Both the position numbers and the translations under genes were made by a program. 64,000 nucleotides of DNA from contig JBFMBK010000005.1 of assembly GCA_040755295.1 (NCBI GenBank), positions 95,330 to 159,329 on the forward strand. Reading direction: 5' to 3'. The notes under the pieces were generated by a model. The model did no database searches, was not told the DNA's origin, and saw only the letters and a program-made list of their open reading frames with translations. The DNA comes from Bacillota bacterium (GTDB taxonomy: Bacteria > Bacillota > Desulfotomaculia > Desulfotomaculales > Ammonificaceae). This document shows, in pieces, positions 50,991-59,056 of the stretch. How positions within the stretch are numbered: position 1 is the stretch's first letter; each line of letters starts with the position of its first letter.

Positions 50991-51899
50991 CTAAGGGGGA
51001 CATTTCGCACAGATCGACCGGAAGAGGGTGGTGCTAAGATAGCGATCACCACGGTCGGGCAGAATCACAACGACCGTACCGGAAGTCATTTCGCGGGCGA
51101 TACGCAGCGCGCCGGCCACCGCCGCGCCGCTCGACATGCCGACAAAGACCCCTTCTTTCACGGCAAGCAGCCGTGTGGTTTCAAAGGCTTCGCCGTCCTC
51201 AACCGTGACCTTTCCGTCGAGCTCTTTTGGGTTGTAAATCGCAGGGACGATGGCTTCTTCCATGTTCTTTAGCCCCTGTATCGCGTGCCCCTTCGTAGGT
51301 TCCACCCCGATAATCCTAATCCCGGGTTTTGCTTTTCTGAGATACCTGCCGGTTCCGATTAGTGTTCCGGTGGTTCCCATACCGGCGACGAACACATCGA
51401 CCTCTCCCCCGGTCTGAGCAAAGATTTCGGGGCCCGTGGTTTCGTAATGCGAGAGCACGTTGTTCTTGTTGGCGAACTGGTTGGGCATGTAATACCTGTC
51501 CGGCTCATTATCCAGAAGGTTTTGCGCCCTCTTGATGGCGCCGTCTGTGCTCTCCCGCGCAGGGGTGAGCACAACCTCCGCGCCGAAGGCCTGGAGGGTG
51601 CGTTGTCTTTCCACGCTGACGCATTCCGGCATGAAGAGCTTGACCCTGTACCCCTTAGCAGCTCCGATCATGGCAAGGGCGATTCCCGTATTTCCCGAGG
51701 TGGACTCAAGTATTATCTTGTCCCCGGTTAACTCCCCGGACTCCTCGGCTTTCTTGATCATGTAGTATGCTGGGCGGTCCTTGACTGAACCACCCGGGTT
51801 GTTGCCTTCAAGTTTCCCGAATACCCTTACGTTTTTATTGCCGTTAAGGTTAGTCAGTCCGACAATCGGCGTGTTACCAATGGTTAATAGAATGCTCAC
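50991..51899 (-). CDS. cysK: Cysteine synthase (O-acetylserine thiol-lyase)
   Basis: 302 residues, PLP fold type II. The PLP lysine is in NNPGGSVKDRPA, the substrate loop in ESTSGNTGIALA, the phosphate-binding loop in GMGTTGTLIGTG and the C-terminal Ser site in GMSSGAAVAGAL. Makes cysteine from O-acetylserine and sulfide. Start GTG with GGAGGT upstream. The short C-terminal CAKCPP is noteworthy. It may instead use O-phosphoserine or cystathionine-type substrates; this cannot be told by eye. It lies between the MOSC gene and the Rrf2 regulator. Confidence 0.92.
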   Translation of the reverse strand: MSILLTIGNTPIVGLTNLNGNKNVRVFGKLEGNNPGGSVKDRPAYYMIKKAEESGELTGDKIILESTSGNTGIALAMIGAAKGYRVKLFMPECVSVERQRTLQAFGAEVVLTPARESTDGAIKRAQNLLDNEPDRYYMPNQFANKNNVLSHYETTGPEIFAQTGGEVDVFVAGMGTTGTLIGTGRYLRKAKPGIRIIGVEPTKGHAIQGLKNMEEAIVPAIYNPKELDGKVTVEDGEAFETTRLLAVKEGVFVGMSSGAAVAGALRIAREMTSGTVVVILPDRGDRYLSTTLFRSICAKCPP

Positions 51900-51957
51900 C
51901 TTGGCTTTACCTCCAGGAATTCTGTTCTTGCCCTCTACTCCGGTTACTACCTACCGG

Positions 51958-52431
51958 CTACCGACCTTTCGTTACTACCTCCACCGTGTCGCCGACCTGA
52001 ACCGGACCGGTTTCGAGCACCTTCACAAAAATGCCCTCGCGCGGCATCACGCAGTCCCCGGCCTGGCGGCGAATGGCGCAGGCGGAGTGGCACTCCTTGC
52101 CGATTTGGGTTATTTCCCCCAAAGCGGCGCCGATCTGCAGCACGGTGCCAACCGGCAGGTGCATCAGGCCCAGTCCGCGGGTGGTGATGTTTTCCGCAAA
52201 ATCACCCGGTCCGACATCTAGACCTTTCGCCCGCATCTTTTCTATGCTTTCAAGAGCGAGAAGGCTCACCTGGCGATGCCAGGTACCGGTGTGGGCGTCA
52301 CCCTCCAGGCCGTGGCCGGTTATAAGCAAGCCCCTGCCGATGTTTTTCTTGCGCTCGCCCTTATGCTCACTGCGGCAAACCGCTACAACCTGTCCCTTCT
52401 TGTCGGCTTCAGCGCCCCAAGCTCCCAAAGT
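51958..52431 (-). CDS. MOSC domain protein
   Basis: A 157-residue single MOSC domain: GQVVAVCRSEHKGERKKNIG, GLEGDAHTGTWHRQVSLLAL, and the conserved Cys in IGKECHSACAIRRQ. MOSC proteins move sulfur to or from molybdenum cofactor or detoxify N-hydroxylated bases. A start at TTG 52431 behind GGGAGGTG gives the usual N-terminus; the frame is open to 52533 but reads into a low-complexity polar segment. Confidence 0.85.
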   Translation of the reverse strand, partial: TLGAWGAEADKKGQVVAVCRSEHKGERKKNIGRGLLITGHGLEGDAHTGTWHRQVSLLALESIEKMRAKGLDVGPGDFAENITTRGLGLMHLPVGTVLQIGAALGEITQIGKECHSACAIRRQAGDCVMPREGIFVKVLETGPVQVGDTVEVVTKGR

Positions 52432-52574
52432 CTTTTTCACCTCCCACGGTGGTGTGTCCTGTATCGGTCGATCATGACGGTCGCGAGCAGAGCCATGTTC
52501 TTTTAACATAACCGCGGACCGGGTTTCTGTCAACTAGGTCACATTAACCGCAACGACACAGGGCACACGGAGGG

Positions 52575-52715
52575 GATAAAAAGTTACGGTCACGAGTCAC
52601 AAGTCACAGGTTAAGTCCCCGGTCCTCAGTCCTGAGTCCTGAGTCAAACGGCGGTCCGGAATCCAAAATTCTATATTCGACTGCTGGCTACTGACTACTA
52701 TGCTCTTTTGAAGCC
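52575..52715. repeat. Degenerate 7-nt periodic array between MOSC and cadA
   Basis: Runs in phase seven: GTCACGA, GTCACAA, GTCACAG; CCTCAGT, CCTGAGT, CCTGAGT; AAATTCT, ATATTCG; GCTACTG, ACTACTA. No gene in 52534-52741. Confidence 0.75.
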
Positions 52716-52741
52716 TTGGCGTTTTGGCAGTTAAAAATGGC

Positions 52742-54703
52742 TTACAAACGGCTTACGGCGGGGCGCAGAGCCCTGGCGGCGTTGAGAACGGCCAGCAGCG
52801 CGACCCCCACGTCGGCAAAGACCGCTCCCCAGATGGTGGCGATTCCGGCGGCGCCGAGGATCAGGAAAAAAGACTTGGTTCCCAGGGTGAGGGCGATGTT
52901 CTGGACGACAATCCTTTTGGTCCCGCGGGCGATCTCAATGGCCGCGACCAGTTTGCCGGGGCGGTCGTCAGTGATTACGATGTCCGCGGCTTCGATGGCG
53001 GCGTCGGAGCCGAGACCGCCCATGGCCGCGCCTACGGCAGCCCGGGCAATAACAGGGGCGTCGTTGATGCCGTCACCGACAAACAACAACTTTTCCCGTC
53101 GCTGGTCTTTAAGGGCGGCCTGAAGTTCTTCGAGTTTTTCCACCTTGTCTTCCGGCAAAAGCCGGGCGAAACAAGTGTCAACCCCTAGGGCGGCGGCCAC
53201 TCGACGCGCGGAGGTGGCGTCGTCGCCGGTCAGCATCACCGTTTTCTTTATCCCCAATCTTTTTAACGCGGCGATGGTTTCCGCAGCGTCCTCCTTGACT
53301 TCGTCGGAAATAACTATATGCCCGGCCAATGCGCCGTCCACCGCCACGTAGACCACGGTTCCCGGAATATCGCAATCATCGTGAGGAATGTTTTCACGGT
53401 GCAGCATAAGGTCGTTTCCGGCAAGGACCGCGCGGCCGTCCACCCGGGCTTTAACCCCGAAGCCTGCGATTTCCTGGAAATCCTCAGGCGCGTTTACCGC
53501 TGTCTTTCGCCCGTAAGCTTCGATAATCGACCTGGCGATGGGGTGGTTGGAGCCGGATTCTACCGCGGCGGCCAGCCTCAAAACCTCATTTTGGCGGTGA
53601 CCGTTTTGGGGGGTCACCGCTGAGACCCGGAACACACCTCTGGTCAGGGTGCCGGTCTTGTCGAAGACCACGGTGTGCAGGCGGGTAAGGGCCTCCAGGA
53701 AGTTGCCCCCCTTGATCAGGATGCCGTTGCGGGAGGCGCCGCCGAGCCCGCCGAAATAGCTCAGCGGGATGGAAACCACCAGCGCGCAGGGGCAGGAGAT
53801 GACAAGCAGCACCAGGGCGCGGTAAATCCAGTCCGAAAAGGAGGCCCCCGGCAGCAGCAGCGGCGGAACGACGGCGATCGTCAGCGCTCCCAGGACCATC
53901 GCCGGTGAGTAATACCGTGCGAAAGTGGTGATGAACTGTTCCGTGGGCGCCTTTCTGGACGCCGCGTTTTTAACGAGGTCGAGGATTTTAGCGATTGAGG
54001 ATTCACCGGCGGTCCTGGTAACCCTGATTTCCAGGAGACCCGGTCCGTTAACCGTACCGGCAAGGACGTCCCCGCCCGCTTCCACTTTCCGGGGCACGGG
54101 TTCCCCGGTAAGGGCGGAGGTGTCGACGAACGACGATCCCCCGACGACCTCGCCGTCGAGCGGAACCCTTTCGCCGGGGCGGACGATGATGGACTGGCCG
54201 ACCTGCACCTCTTCCGGTCTGACCCTAAGCGTTTCACCGCCGGCCTTCAGGTTGGCGATATCCGGCCTGATCTCCAGGAGGGCGGTGATGGAACGCCGTG
54301 AGCGGCCGGCCGCCAGTTCCTGGAGGTACTCCCCGATCGAATAAAAAAGCATGACCGCCACGGCCTCGGGCACCTGGTGAATGACGATGGCGCAGACCGT
54401 GGCCGTCGTCATCAGAAAATTTTCGTCGAAAACCCGGGCGCGCAGCAAGCCCTTGAATGCCTCCAGGATAATCCGCCCGCCGACCAGGAGGTAAGCGGTG
54501 AGCAGAATCAGGTATTCCGCCCATGCGTAGCCGTTACCGCGCAGAACGGCGCCGAAAACAACACCAGCGGCGAAAAGAAGTCCCGCCGTTACGATGGCAG
54601 GCAGCCGACCGCGATTTTCCTCCGGGACGTTTTTTTGTCCCGGAGCACAACGCGGGCAACATCCGTTACAAGTGTCCTTTATTTCCGGAATCGTTTTATT
54701 CAT
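52742..54703 (-). CDS. cadA: Heavy-metal P1B-type ATPase (Zn/Cd/Pb exporter)
   Basis: About 653 residues. CPC metal site in LVISCPCALVVSIPLSYF, phosphorylation site FDKTGTLTRG, HP motif ESGSNHPIARS, hinge VGDGINDAPVIARA, TGES-like TSALTGEPVPRKVE. The last helix has ADVGVALLAVLNAARAL, typical of Zn/Cd/Pb pumps. The usual N-terminal HMA domain is missing; instead there is a short Cys motif (CNGCCPRCAPG) that may deliver metal. ATG 54703 and GTG 54727 are both possible and neither has a strong ribosome-binding site. The ArsR-type gene lies directly upstream. Confidence 0.93.
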   Translation of the reverse strand: MNKTIPEIKDTCNGCCPRCAPGQKNVPEENRGRLPAIVTAGLLFAAGVVFGAVLRGNGYAWAEYLILLTAYLLVGGRIILEAFKGLLRARVFDENFLMTTATVCAIVIHQVPEAVAVMLFYSIGEYLQELAAGRSRRSITALLEIRPDIANLKAGGETLRVRPEEVQVGQSIIVRPGERVPLDGEVVGGSSFVDTSALTGEPVPRKVEAGGDVLAGTVNGPGLLEIRVTRTAGESSIAKILDLVKNAASRKAPTEQFITTFARYYSPAMVLGALTIAVVPPLLLPGASFSDWIYRALVLLVISCPCALVVSIPLSYFGGLGGASRNGILIKGGNFLEALTRLHTVVFDKTGTLTRGVFRVSAVTPQNGHRQNEVLRLAAAVESGSNHPIARSIIEAYGRKTAVNAPEDFQEIAGFGVKARVDGRAVLAGNDLMLHRENIPHDDCDIPGTVVYVAVDGALAGHIVISDEVKEDAAETIAALKRLGIKKTVMLTGDDATSARRVAAALGVDTCFARLLPEDKVEKLEELQAALKDQRREKLLFVGDGINDAPVIARAAVGAAMGGLGSDAAIEAADIVITDDRPGKLVAAIEIARGTKRIVVQNIALTLGTKSFFLILGAAGIATIWGAVFADVGVALLAVLNAARALRPAVSRL

Positions 54704-54784
54704 TTGCTTAATATCGGCAAGCGCCACTGTTGCACCAACCCGCTCCGTTAAACGGCATTATAATCGTCGGACTCTGTCCGGGTT

Positions 54785-55156
54785 TTACCTGACCTCCGCG
54801 AAATGTTCCCGGGCCTCACGGATCAGGTTGACGATGTGCTGGTCATCGAGGGAGTAGAATACCATTTTGCCCTTCCGGCGGTATTTTACCAGGTGTAAGG
54901 CTTTCAGTATCCGCAGGTGATGAGAGATGGCCGGCAGGTTCATTTCAAGCAACTCCGCCAGGTCGCAGACACATAACTCTTTATGGTATAAGAGGTAAAC
55001 GATCTTGGTGCGTGTTTCGTCGCTGAGAACCCTGAAAAGCTCCGACAGTCCCTCGACCTCAAGCACCTTATTCCTGAGCCGGGCGGATTCGCCGGAGGGG
55101 CAAAAACTGTCACAGACGTCGGGATCGGGTTGTTTTTTCGGCGGCTCGTGTACCAT
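54785..55156 (-). CDS. ArsR/SmtB-family metal sensor, CadC-like
   Basis: 123 residues. Winged helix with LLEMNLPAISHHLRILKALH. The metal ligands of the CadC alpha-3N site are all present: C15 and C19 in the N-terminal arm, C62 and C64 in ELCVCDLAE. It should sense Cd/Pb/Zn, releasing DNA on binding, and controls cadA located 58 bp downstream after an AT-rich gap. Confidence 0.92.
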   Translation of the reverse strand: MVHEPPKKQPDPDVCDSFCPSGESARLRNKVLEVEGLSELFRVLSDETRTKIVYLLYHKELCVCDLAELLEMNLPAISHHLRILKALHLVKYRRKGKMVFYSLDDQHIVNLIREAREHFAEVR

Positions 55157-55203
55157 ATGGACCCTCCGAGTGTGATTTTTGGGGCTGCTTATAGATTATA
55201 CAT

Positions 55204-55252
55204 TTAAGCAACTGTTTAATTGATTATATGAAAAGGGCTTGTCCCTTGTCAA
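55204..55252 (-). promoter_or_regulatory. Promoter and operator of the cadC-cadA pair
   Basis: Minus-strand TTGACA (55252-55247), 18-bp spacer, TATAAT (55228-55223). Next to the -10 box lies the imperfect palindrome TTAAGCA-AC-TGTTTAA (55204-55219), similar to ArsR/SmtB operators, positioned for repression. Confidence 0.8.
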
Positions 55253-55302
55253 GCAGACGCTGAAAAATACGTGCGCGCCGTCGGTCTTAAGGGAATAAGA
55301 GA

Positions 55303-55331
55303 TTGACGCCTTTTGCCGGAACCCGTATAAT
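55303..55331 (+). promoter_or_regulatory. Strong sigma-A promoter with a 250-nt untranslated leader
   Basis: TTGACG (55303-55308), 17-bp spacer, TATAAT (55326-55331). Transcription would start near 55338 and cross about 245 nt without a gene before the ECF ATPase. A GGGTTC/GAACCC hairpin opens this leader, and a T-rich run (TTTTTTGTTTTT) lies at about 55540-55552. It does not match a cobalamin or NiCo riboswitch that I can recognise. Confidence 0.7.
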
Positions 55332-55584
55332 TTTTAAAAGGGGTTCAGAAGAACCCGCGGAAACCGCAATGACAATAACGAATAACGGATATGGAAAGGA
55401 ATCACTTGAGGACTTCTCGGTTCCGGCTTCCAATCGGCGCGGTTTCCCCTAGAGTCCGTTCATAATTGTAACGTAGAATTTCGGAATCAGAGTTTCGTAA
55501 AACTCTTGAATAGGCCATGGAGGTCTTTGACTGAAGTGGTTTTTTGTTTTTCAAGGTTATATTTCTTGGAGCAGGGGGTTGTTT

Positions 55585-56484
55585 ATGCCGCCGGACGGCG
55601 AATGTGTATTTTCTTTGTCCGACGTGGGTTTCCGCTACCACCCGGACCGGCCGGTTATCGAGGACATCAGCTTCCGTATCCGTCGCGGGGAACGCCTGGT
55701 GCTGCTCGGGCCGAACGGTTCCGGGAAATCAACGCTCTTGAAGCTGATGGCCGGGCTCCTTTTCCCGACCAGCGGCACGTTGACCGCTTACGGTGAACCG
55801 ATGGGGGCTCCGGCTTTCAAGGACCGGCGTTTTGCCCGGTCTTTCCGGCGGCGGGTAGGAGTAGTGCTGCAGAACGCGGACGCACAGCTTTTTTGCCCCA
55901 CGGTCTGGGACGAGGTGGCTTTCGGACCGCTTCACCTCGGTTTGTCCCCCGGCGAGGTAAAGGAGCGCGTTACCGATACCCTGTCCCTCGTAGAAATCGC
56001 TCATCTCGGGAACCGCCTGCCGCACCGGCTCTCGGACGGGGAAAAGAAGAAGGTGGCGCTTGCCGCCGTGCTTGCCGTCAATCCGGAAGCGCTGTTGTTA
56101 GACGAGCCTACCGCCAACCTTGACCCCCGTTCGCAGCACTGGCTGTTGAATTTCCTGCTCACGCTTTCCCGCGCGGGTAAGACGATCGTCGTGGTTACGC
56201 ACGACCTCGTTACGGTGCCGGTGCTGGCGGAAAGGGTTCTGGTCCTGGGGGAGAACCACAGGCTGATTGCCGCCGGGGGGCTGGAGGAGATACTCTCCGA
56301 CCGTAATCTTTTGTTATCGGCGAACCTGGTGCATCCGGACTACCATCTGCATCAGGTGGGAAGCGGCAGGGATCACATCTACCCGCATGTTCACCTTTTC
56401 CATAACGGGATGGAAGCGCATGCAAAGGATGCCGGCTCAATCCCGGAGCACGGTACGGAAAAGGGCCACGGAGGCCGGAATTAG
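55585..56484 (+). CDS. cbiO: Cobalt/nickel ECF transporter ATPase (CbiO/NikO type)
   Basis: 299 residues. Walker A GPNGSGKSTLLKLMAG, Q-loop VVLQNADAQLF, signature LSDGEKKKVALAAVL, Walker B ALLLDEPTANLD, H-loop VVTHDL. The C-terminal tail is His-rich (HPDYHLHQ, HIYPHVHLFHNG, HAKD, HGTEKGHGG), consistent with Co/Ni handling. ATG 55585 is better spaced from AGGGGG than TTG 55579. It powers the CbiQ/CbiM/CbiN components, although the next gene is on the other strand. Confidence 0.92.
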   Translation: MPPDGECVFSLSDVGFRYHPDRPVIEDISFRIRRGERLVLLGPNGSGKSTLLKLMAGLLFPTSGTLTAYGEPMGAPAFKDRRFARSFRRRVGVVLQNADAQLFCPTVWDEVAFGPLHLGLSPGEVKERVTDTLSLVEIAHLGNRLPHRLSDGEKKKVALAAVLAVNPEALLLDEPTANLDPRSQHWLLNFLLTLSRAGKTIVVVTHDLVTVPVLAERVLVLGENHRLIAAGGLEEILSDRNLLLSANLVHPDYHLHQVGSGRDHIYPHVHLFHNGMEAHAKDAGSIPEHGTEKGHGGRN

Positions 56485-56509
56485 AGGTTGGAGGTCGGAG
56501 GTTGGAGGA

Positions 56510-57439
56510 TCAGAAGCGGCTGAAACAATAAAGGGCTCCGATAATCACGGCGGCGGAAGCGATCCAGATGAAGTCAACCGCCCGCAGGCGGAAGCGGTCG
56601 ATCAGTCTGGGTTCACCGGTGTAGCCGCGGGCGAGCATCGACTCGTAAACCGCTTCGTGCAGGGTGTACGACCTGGAGGCGATCACGCCGAGTATCCCGC
56701 CGAAGAAGGCCCTTTTCTCTCTCCGGCTGAGCGGACCTACCATCCGGAGTTTACGGGCTTCGAGGGTCTCAACGGCGACCTTGACCAGGAGAAAAACGTA
56801 CCGCAGGGTTATTTCCAGGATCAAGATAACCAGCCGCGGGATACGGAACGCCCGCAGAGCTTTAAGAAGACTGGTCCACGGCGTGGTATAGGTCAAGAGC
56901 AGCGCGAGAGACGTTGCCGCGCCGGCGCGCAGAAAGATGACGGCGGCGCGCAGGAGACCGGCGTCGGTGACGGTAAGCGGGCCGGAAAAACGGATGAATC
57001 CGATATCTATGCCGTCACGCAGGAGCACCATCAGCGGCGCGCCCGGAGTCACCGGGCTCAGGGTGAGCGGAACGACCATTACTCCGGCAAAAATAAGAGT
57101 GAAGCCCCATGTGCGCGCCAGGAAAGAGACGAGCGGGACGCGTGATGAGACTGCCAGAATGAGTACCAGTCCATAAGATGCAAGCAGAACCGGAAGGTGG
57201 TTTTCGGCGGTGAGAAGGGCTATGAAAACAACGGTGGTTATCACCTTGACCCGCGGGTCCAATGCCTGCCAGAAGCCCTTTTTTTCTTCCGCCGATTCCG
57301 CGGAAAGGGTTTCCGCGAGAAACCGTTCCAGGCCTTTAAGGGCTTTCTCGAGTGGTCCCTCGGTGCGGCGCCGCTTCGGAACATGGGTCAAATCACCCGT
57401 GGACGCCGCCGGTTCACTCAGCCACTGTGGGATTTTCAT
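56510..57439 (-). CDS. cbiQ: Cobalt/nickel ECF transporter transmembrane subunit (CbiQ)
   Basis: 309 residues with several transmembrane helices and the EcfT coupling motifs in the cytoplasmic C-terminal part (LEARKLRMVGPLSRREKRAF; YESMLARGYTGEP, the second Ala-Arg-Gly motif). The N-terminal 60 residues are polar. It lies on the opposite strand to cbiO and cbiM, which is unusual because these genes normally form one operon. Short heptad-type sequences lie at both ends (56485-56512 and 57458-57490). Confidence 0.9.
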   Translation of the reverse strand: MKIPQWLSEPAASTGDLTHVPKRRRTEGPLEKALKGLERFLAETLSAESAEEKKGFWQALDPRVKVITTVVFIALLTAENHLPVLLASYGLVLILAVSSRVPLVSFLARTWGFTLIFAGVMVVPLTLSPVTPGAPLMVLLRDGIDIGFIRFSGPLTVTDAGLLRAAVIFLRAGAATSLALLLTYTTPWTSLLKALRAFRIPRLVILILEITLRYVFLLVKVAVETLEARKLRMVGPLSRREKRAFFGGILGVIASRSYTLHEAVYESMLARGYTGEPRLIDRFRLRAVDFIWIASAAVIIGALYCFSRF

Positions 57440-57569
57440 GCCGGTCTCCTTGGGATTTTCAGTGTTCAGTAGTCAGGATACAGGAAAAATCCCGCGTTGT
57501 ACAGTGACGCTTTTAGAAAAAGGTTCTGAGTTAACCATACCGCCTAAGCGGAACGTGAAGGAAGTAATG

Positions 57570-57757
57570 CAGACCCGTAAGCTTAAAACTTAGAAGCAGA
57601 AGAGTAACATAAACGGAACGCGGCGAGAAGCAAGTAGAGCGCGAAAGCCTGTCGGGGACAGCCCGGAGCGTATCCCTGAAATACGTGAGGACCCGGCCGT
57701 GGCAGGCTGACAAAGCTATGCGCAGCTTATCGTCGCGCCCTAAAAAAGAACACTTAA
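57570..57757 (+). repeat. Structured dispersed repeat, copy E (upstream of cbiM)
   Basis: Full-length copy (188 bp): AGACCCGTAAGC start; GAACGCGGCGAGAAGCAAG; hairpin arms GCCTGTC and GGCAGGC around the CGGAGCGTAT/ATACGTGAGG core; CGCAGCTTATCGTCGCGCCC; and the AAAAAAGAACACTTAAAGG end, which runs straight into the cbiM ribosome-binding site. Same orientation as cbiM. Confidence 0.88.
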
Positions 57758-57770
57758 AGGGGGAGAGAAG

Positions 57771-58394
57771 ATGCATATACCTGACGGTTTCTTAAATCCT
57801 AAAATATGGGCGGCCTGCGGCGTTATTTCAACCGCTCTGGTCGGGGCGGCGATAAGGCAGACCAGGGAGGCGCTTGCTGAGAAACAGGTTCCTGTGATGG
57901 GGGTCATGGCGGCATTCATCTTTGCCGCCCAGATGATCAACTTTCCGGTCTTCGGCGGCACGTCCGGGCACCTGATCGGCGGTGTTCTGGCCGCCGTTCT
58001 TTTCGGTCCTTTCAGTGCGGGTATCATTATGACCGCAATCCTGATCATCCAGTGTCTTATCTTTAACGACGGCGGGCTGACGGCTCTCGGCGCCAACGTT
58101 TTAAATATGGGTTTCATCGCTCCTTTTACGGGCTATGCGGTTTATAAGGCTCTGCGGGGTTTGGGGGCTGCGGCCGCTTCATTCGTCGCGGGCTGGATTT
58201 CCGTGCTTGCCGCGGCTGCCGCCTGCGCGCTCGAACTTGCCCTTTCCGGGACGAGCCCCATCATGGTGGTTCTGCCGGCGATGCTTTTCTGGCACCTGTT
58301 CATCGGGGTCGGTGAGGGCATAATCACGGCGGCGGTGTTGGGGTATCTGCAGCGGACGCGCTCCGGCTTGTTGACCCGGACCGCCGGGATATGA
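57771..58394 (+). CDS. cbiM: Cobalt/nickel ECF substrate-binding membrane protein (CbiM)
   Basis: 207 residues. Starts with the metal-binding MHIPDGFL, whose N-terminal amine and His2 ligate the ion; further motifs INFPVFGGTSGHLIGGVLAA and six to seven transmembrane segments. GGGGGAGAG precedes the ATG. With CbiN/PDGLE, CbiQ and CbiO it imports cobalt or nickel, probably for B12 or nickel enzymes. Confidence 0.95.
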   Translation: MHIPDGFLNPKIWAACGVISTALVGAAIRQTREALAEKQVPVMGVMAAFIFAAQMINFPVFGGTSGHLIGGVLAAVLFGPFSAGIIMTAILIIQCLIFNDGGLTALGANVLNMGFIAPFTGYAVYKALRGLGAAAASFVAGWISVLAAAAACALELALSGTSPIMVVLPAMLFWHLFIGVGEGIITAAVLGYLQRTRSGLLTRTAGI

Positions 58395-58403
58395 GGTGAC
58401 ATA

Positions 58404-58712
58404 ATGCGCAGGGAAATATGGATTGTAATTGTTGCGGCTGTGATCGTGGCGGGTATCCTTTCACCTTTTGCCTCATCCGATCCGGACGGGCTGGAAAAGG
58501 TGGCCCGGACCAATGGTTTTATCGATAAGGGCGAGGGTAAGGCAGTAGTTCACGCGCCAATGGCGGACTATACCCTTCCAGGCGTTCGGAGCGAAGGGGT
58601 TTCTACGGCTGTCGCCGGCATCGCCGGTACGGCGCTTACCTTCGTAATAGCCTTCGGTGCCGGACGGGTTCTGAGGTTAAGGCGAAGGCAGGAGGTAGAA
58701 GTCAGAAGATAG
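58404..58712 (+). CDS. PDGLE-domain CbiN-like accessory protein
   Basis: 102 residues with two transmembrane helices (IWIVIVAAVIVAGILSPFAS and GTALTFVIAFGAGRVL) and the PDGLE signature in SSDPDGLEKVARTNGF between them. Serves the role of CbiN in Co/Ni ECF transporters. It starts 9 bp after cbiM. The last codons (RRRQEVEVRR) run into the heptad array that follows, so the natural C-terminus may have been altered. Confidence 0.9.
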   Translation: MRREIWIVIVAAVIVAGILSPFASSDPDGLEKVARTNGFIDKGEGKAVVHAPMADYTLPGVRSEGVSTAVAGIAGTALTFVIAFGAGRVLRLRRRQEVEVRR

Positions 58713-59056
58713 AAGGTGGAAGGTAGAAGGTAGAAGACAGTAGGCAGTAGTCAGGAGACAGTAGGCAGAAGTTAAAAGACAATAAACACAAGATAGAAGG
58801 CAAGGGAGTCCCATTTTTACCTTCTGAATTCTGGATTCTGACTTCCGAATGCTATCTTTAACGTTGAACGTTGAACTTTGAACTTTGAACTTTGAACTTG
58901 GAGGCAGTAGTCAGTAATTAGAAGACAAAAATAAGTTAGAAGGCGGGAGTCTTATTTTTGCCTTCCGTCTTCTGACTTCTGTATTCCGGCTTTTACATTC
59001 TGGATTCTGGCTTCTGGATTCTGAATTTTGTTTTTGAACCTTGAACCTTGAACCTT
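58690..59056. repeat. Long degenerate 7-nt periodic array
   Basis: The clearest array in the window. Purine-rich half: AGGTAGA, AGTCAGA, AGATAGA, AGGTGGA, AGACAGT, AGGCAGT, AGTCAGG, all in one phase. Pyrimidine-rich half: GAATTCT, GGATTCT, GACTTCC; ACGTTGA, ACTTTGA three times; GTCTTCT, GACTTCT, GGATTCT, GGCTTCT; AACCTTG twice. The two halves are roughly reverse complements (AGAAGNC versus GNCTTCT), so large hairpins are possible. No gene. Confidence 0.88.
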
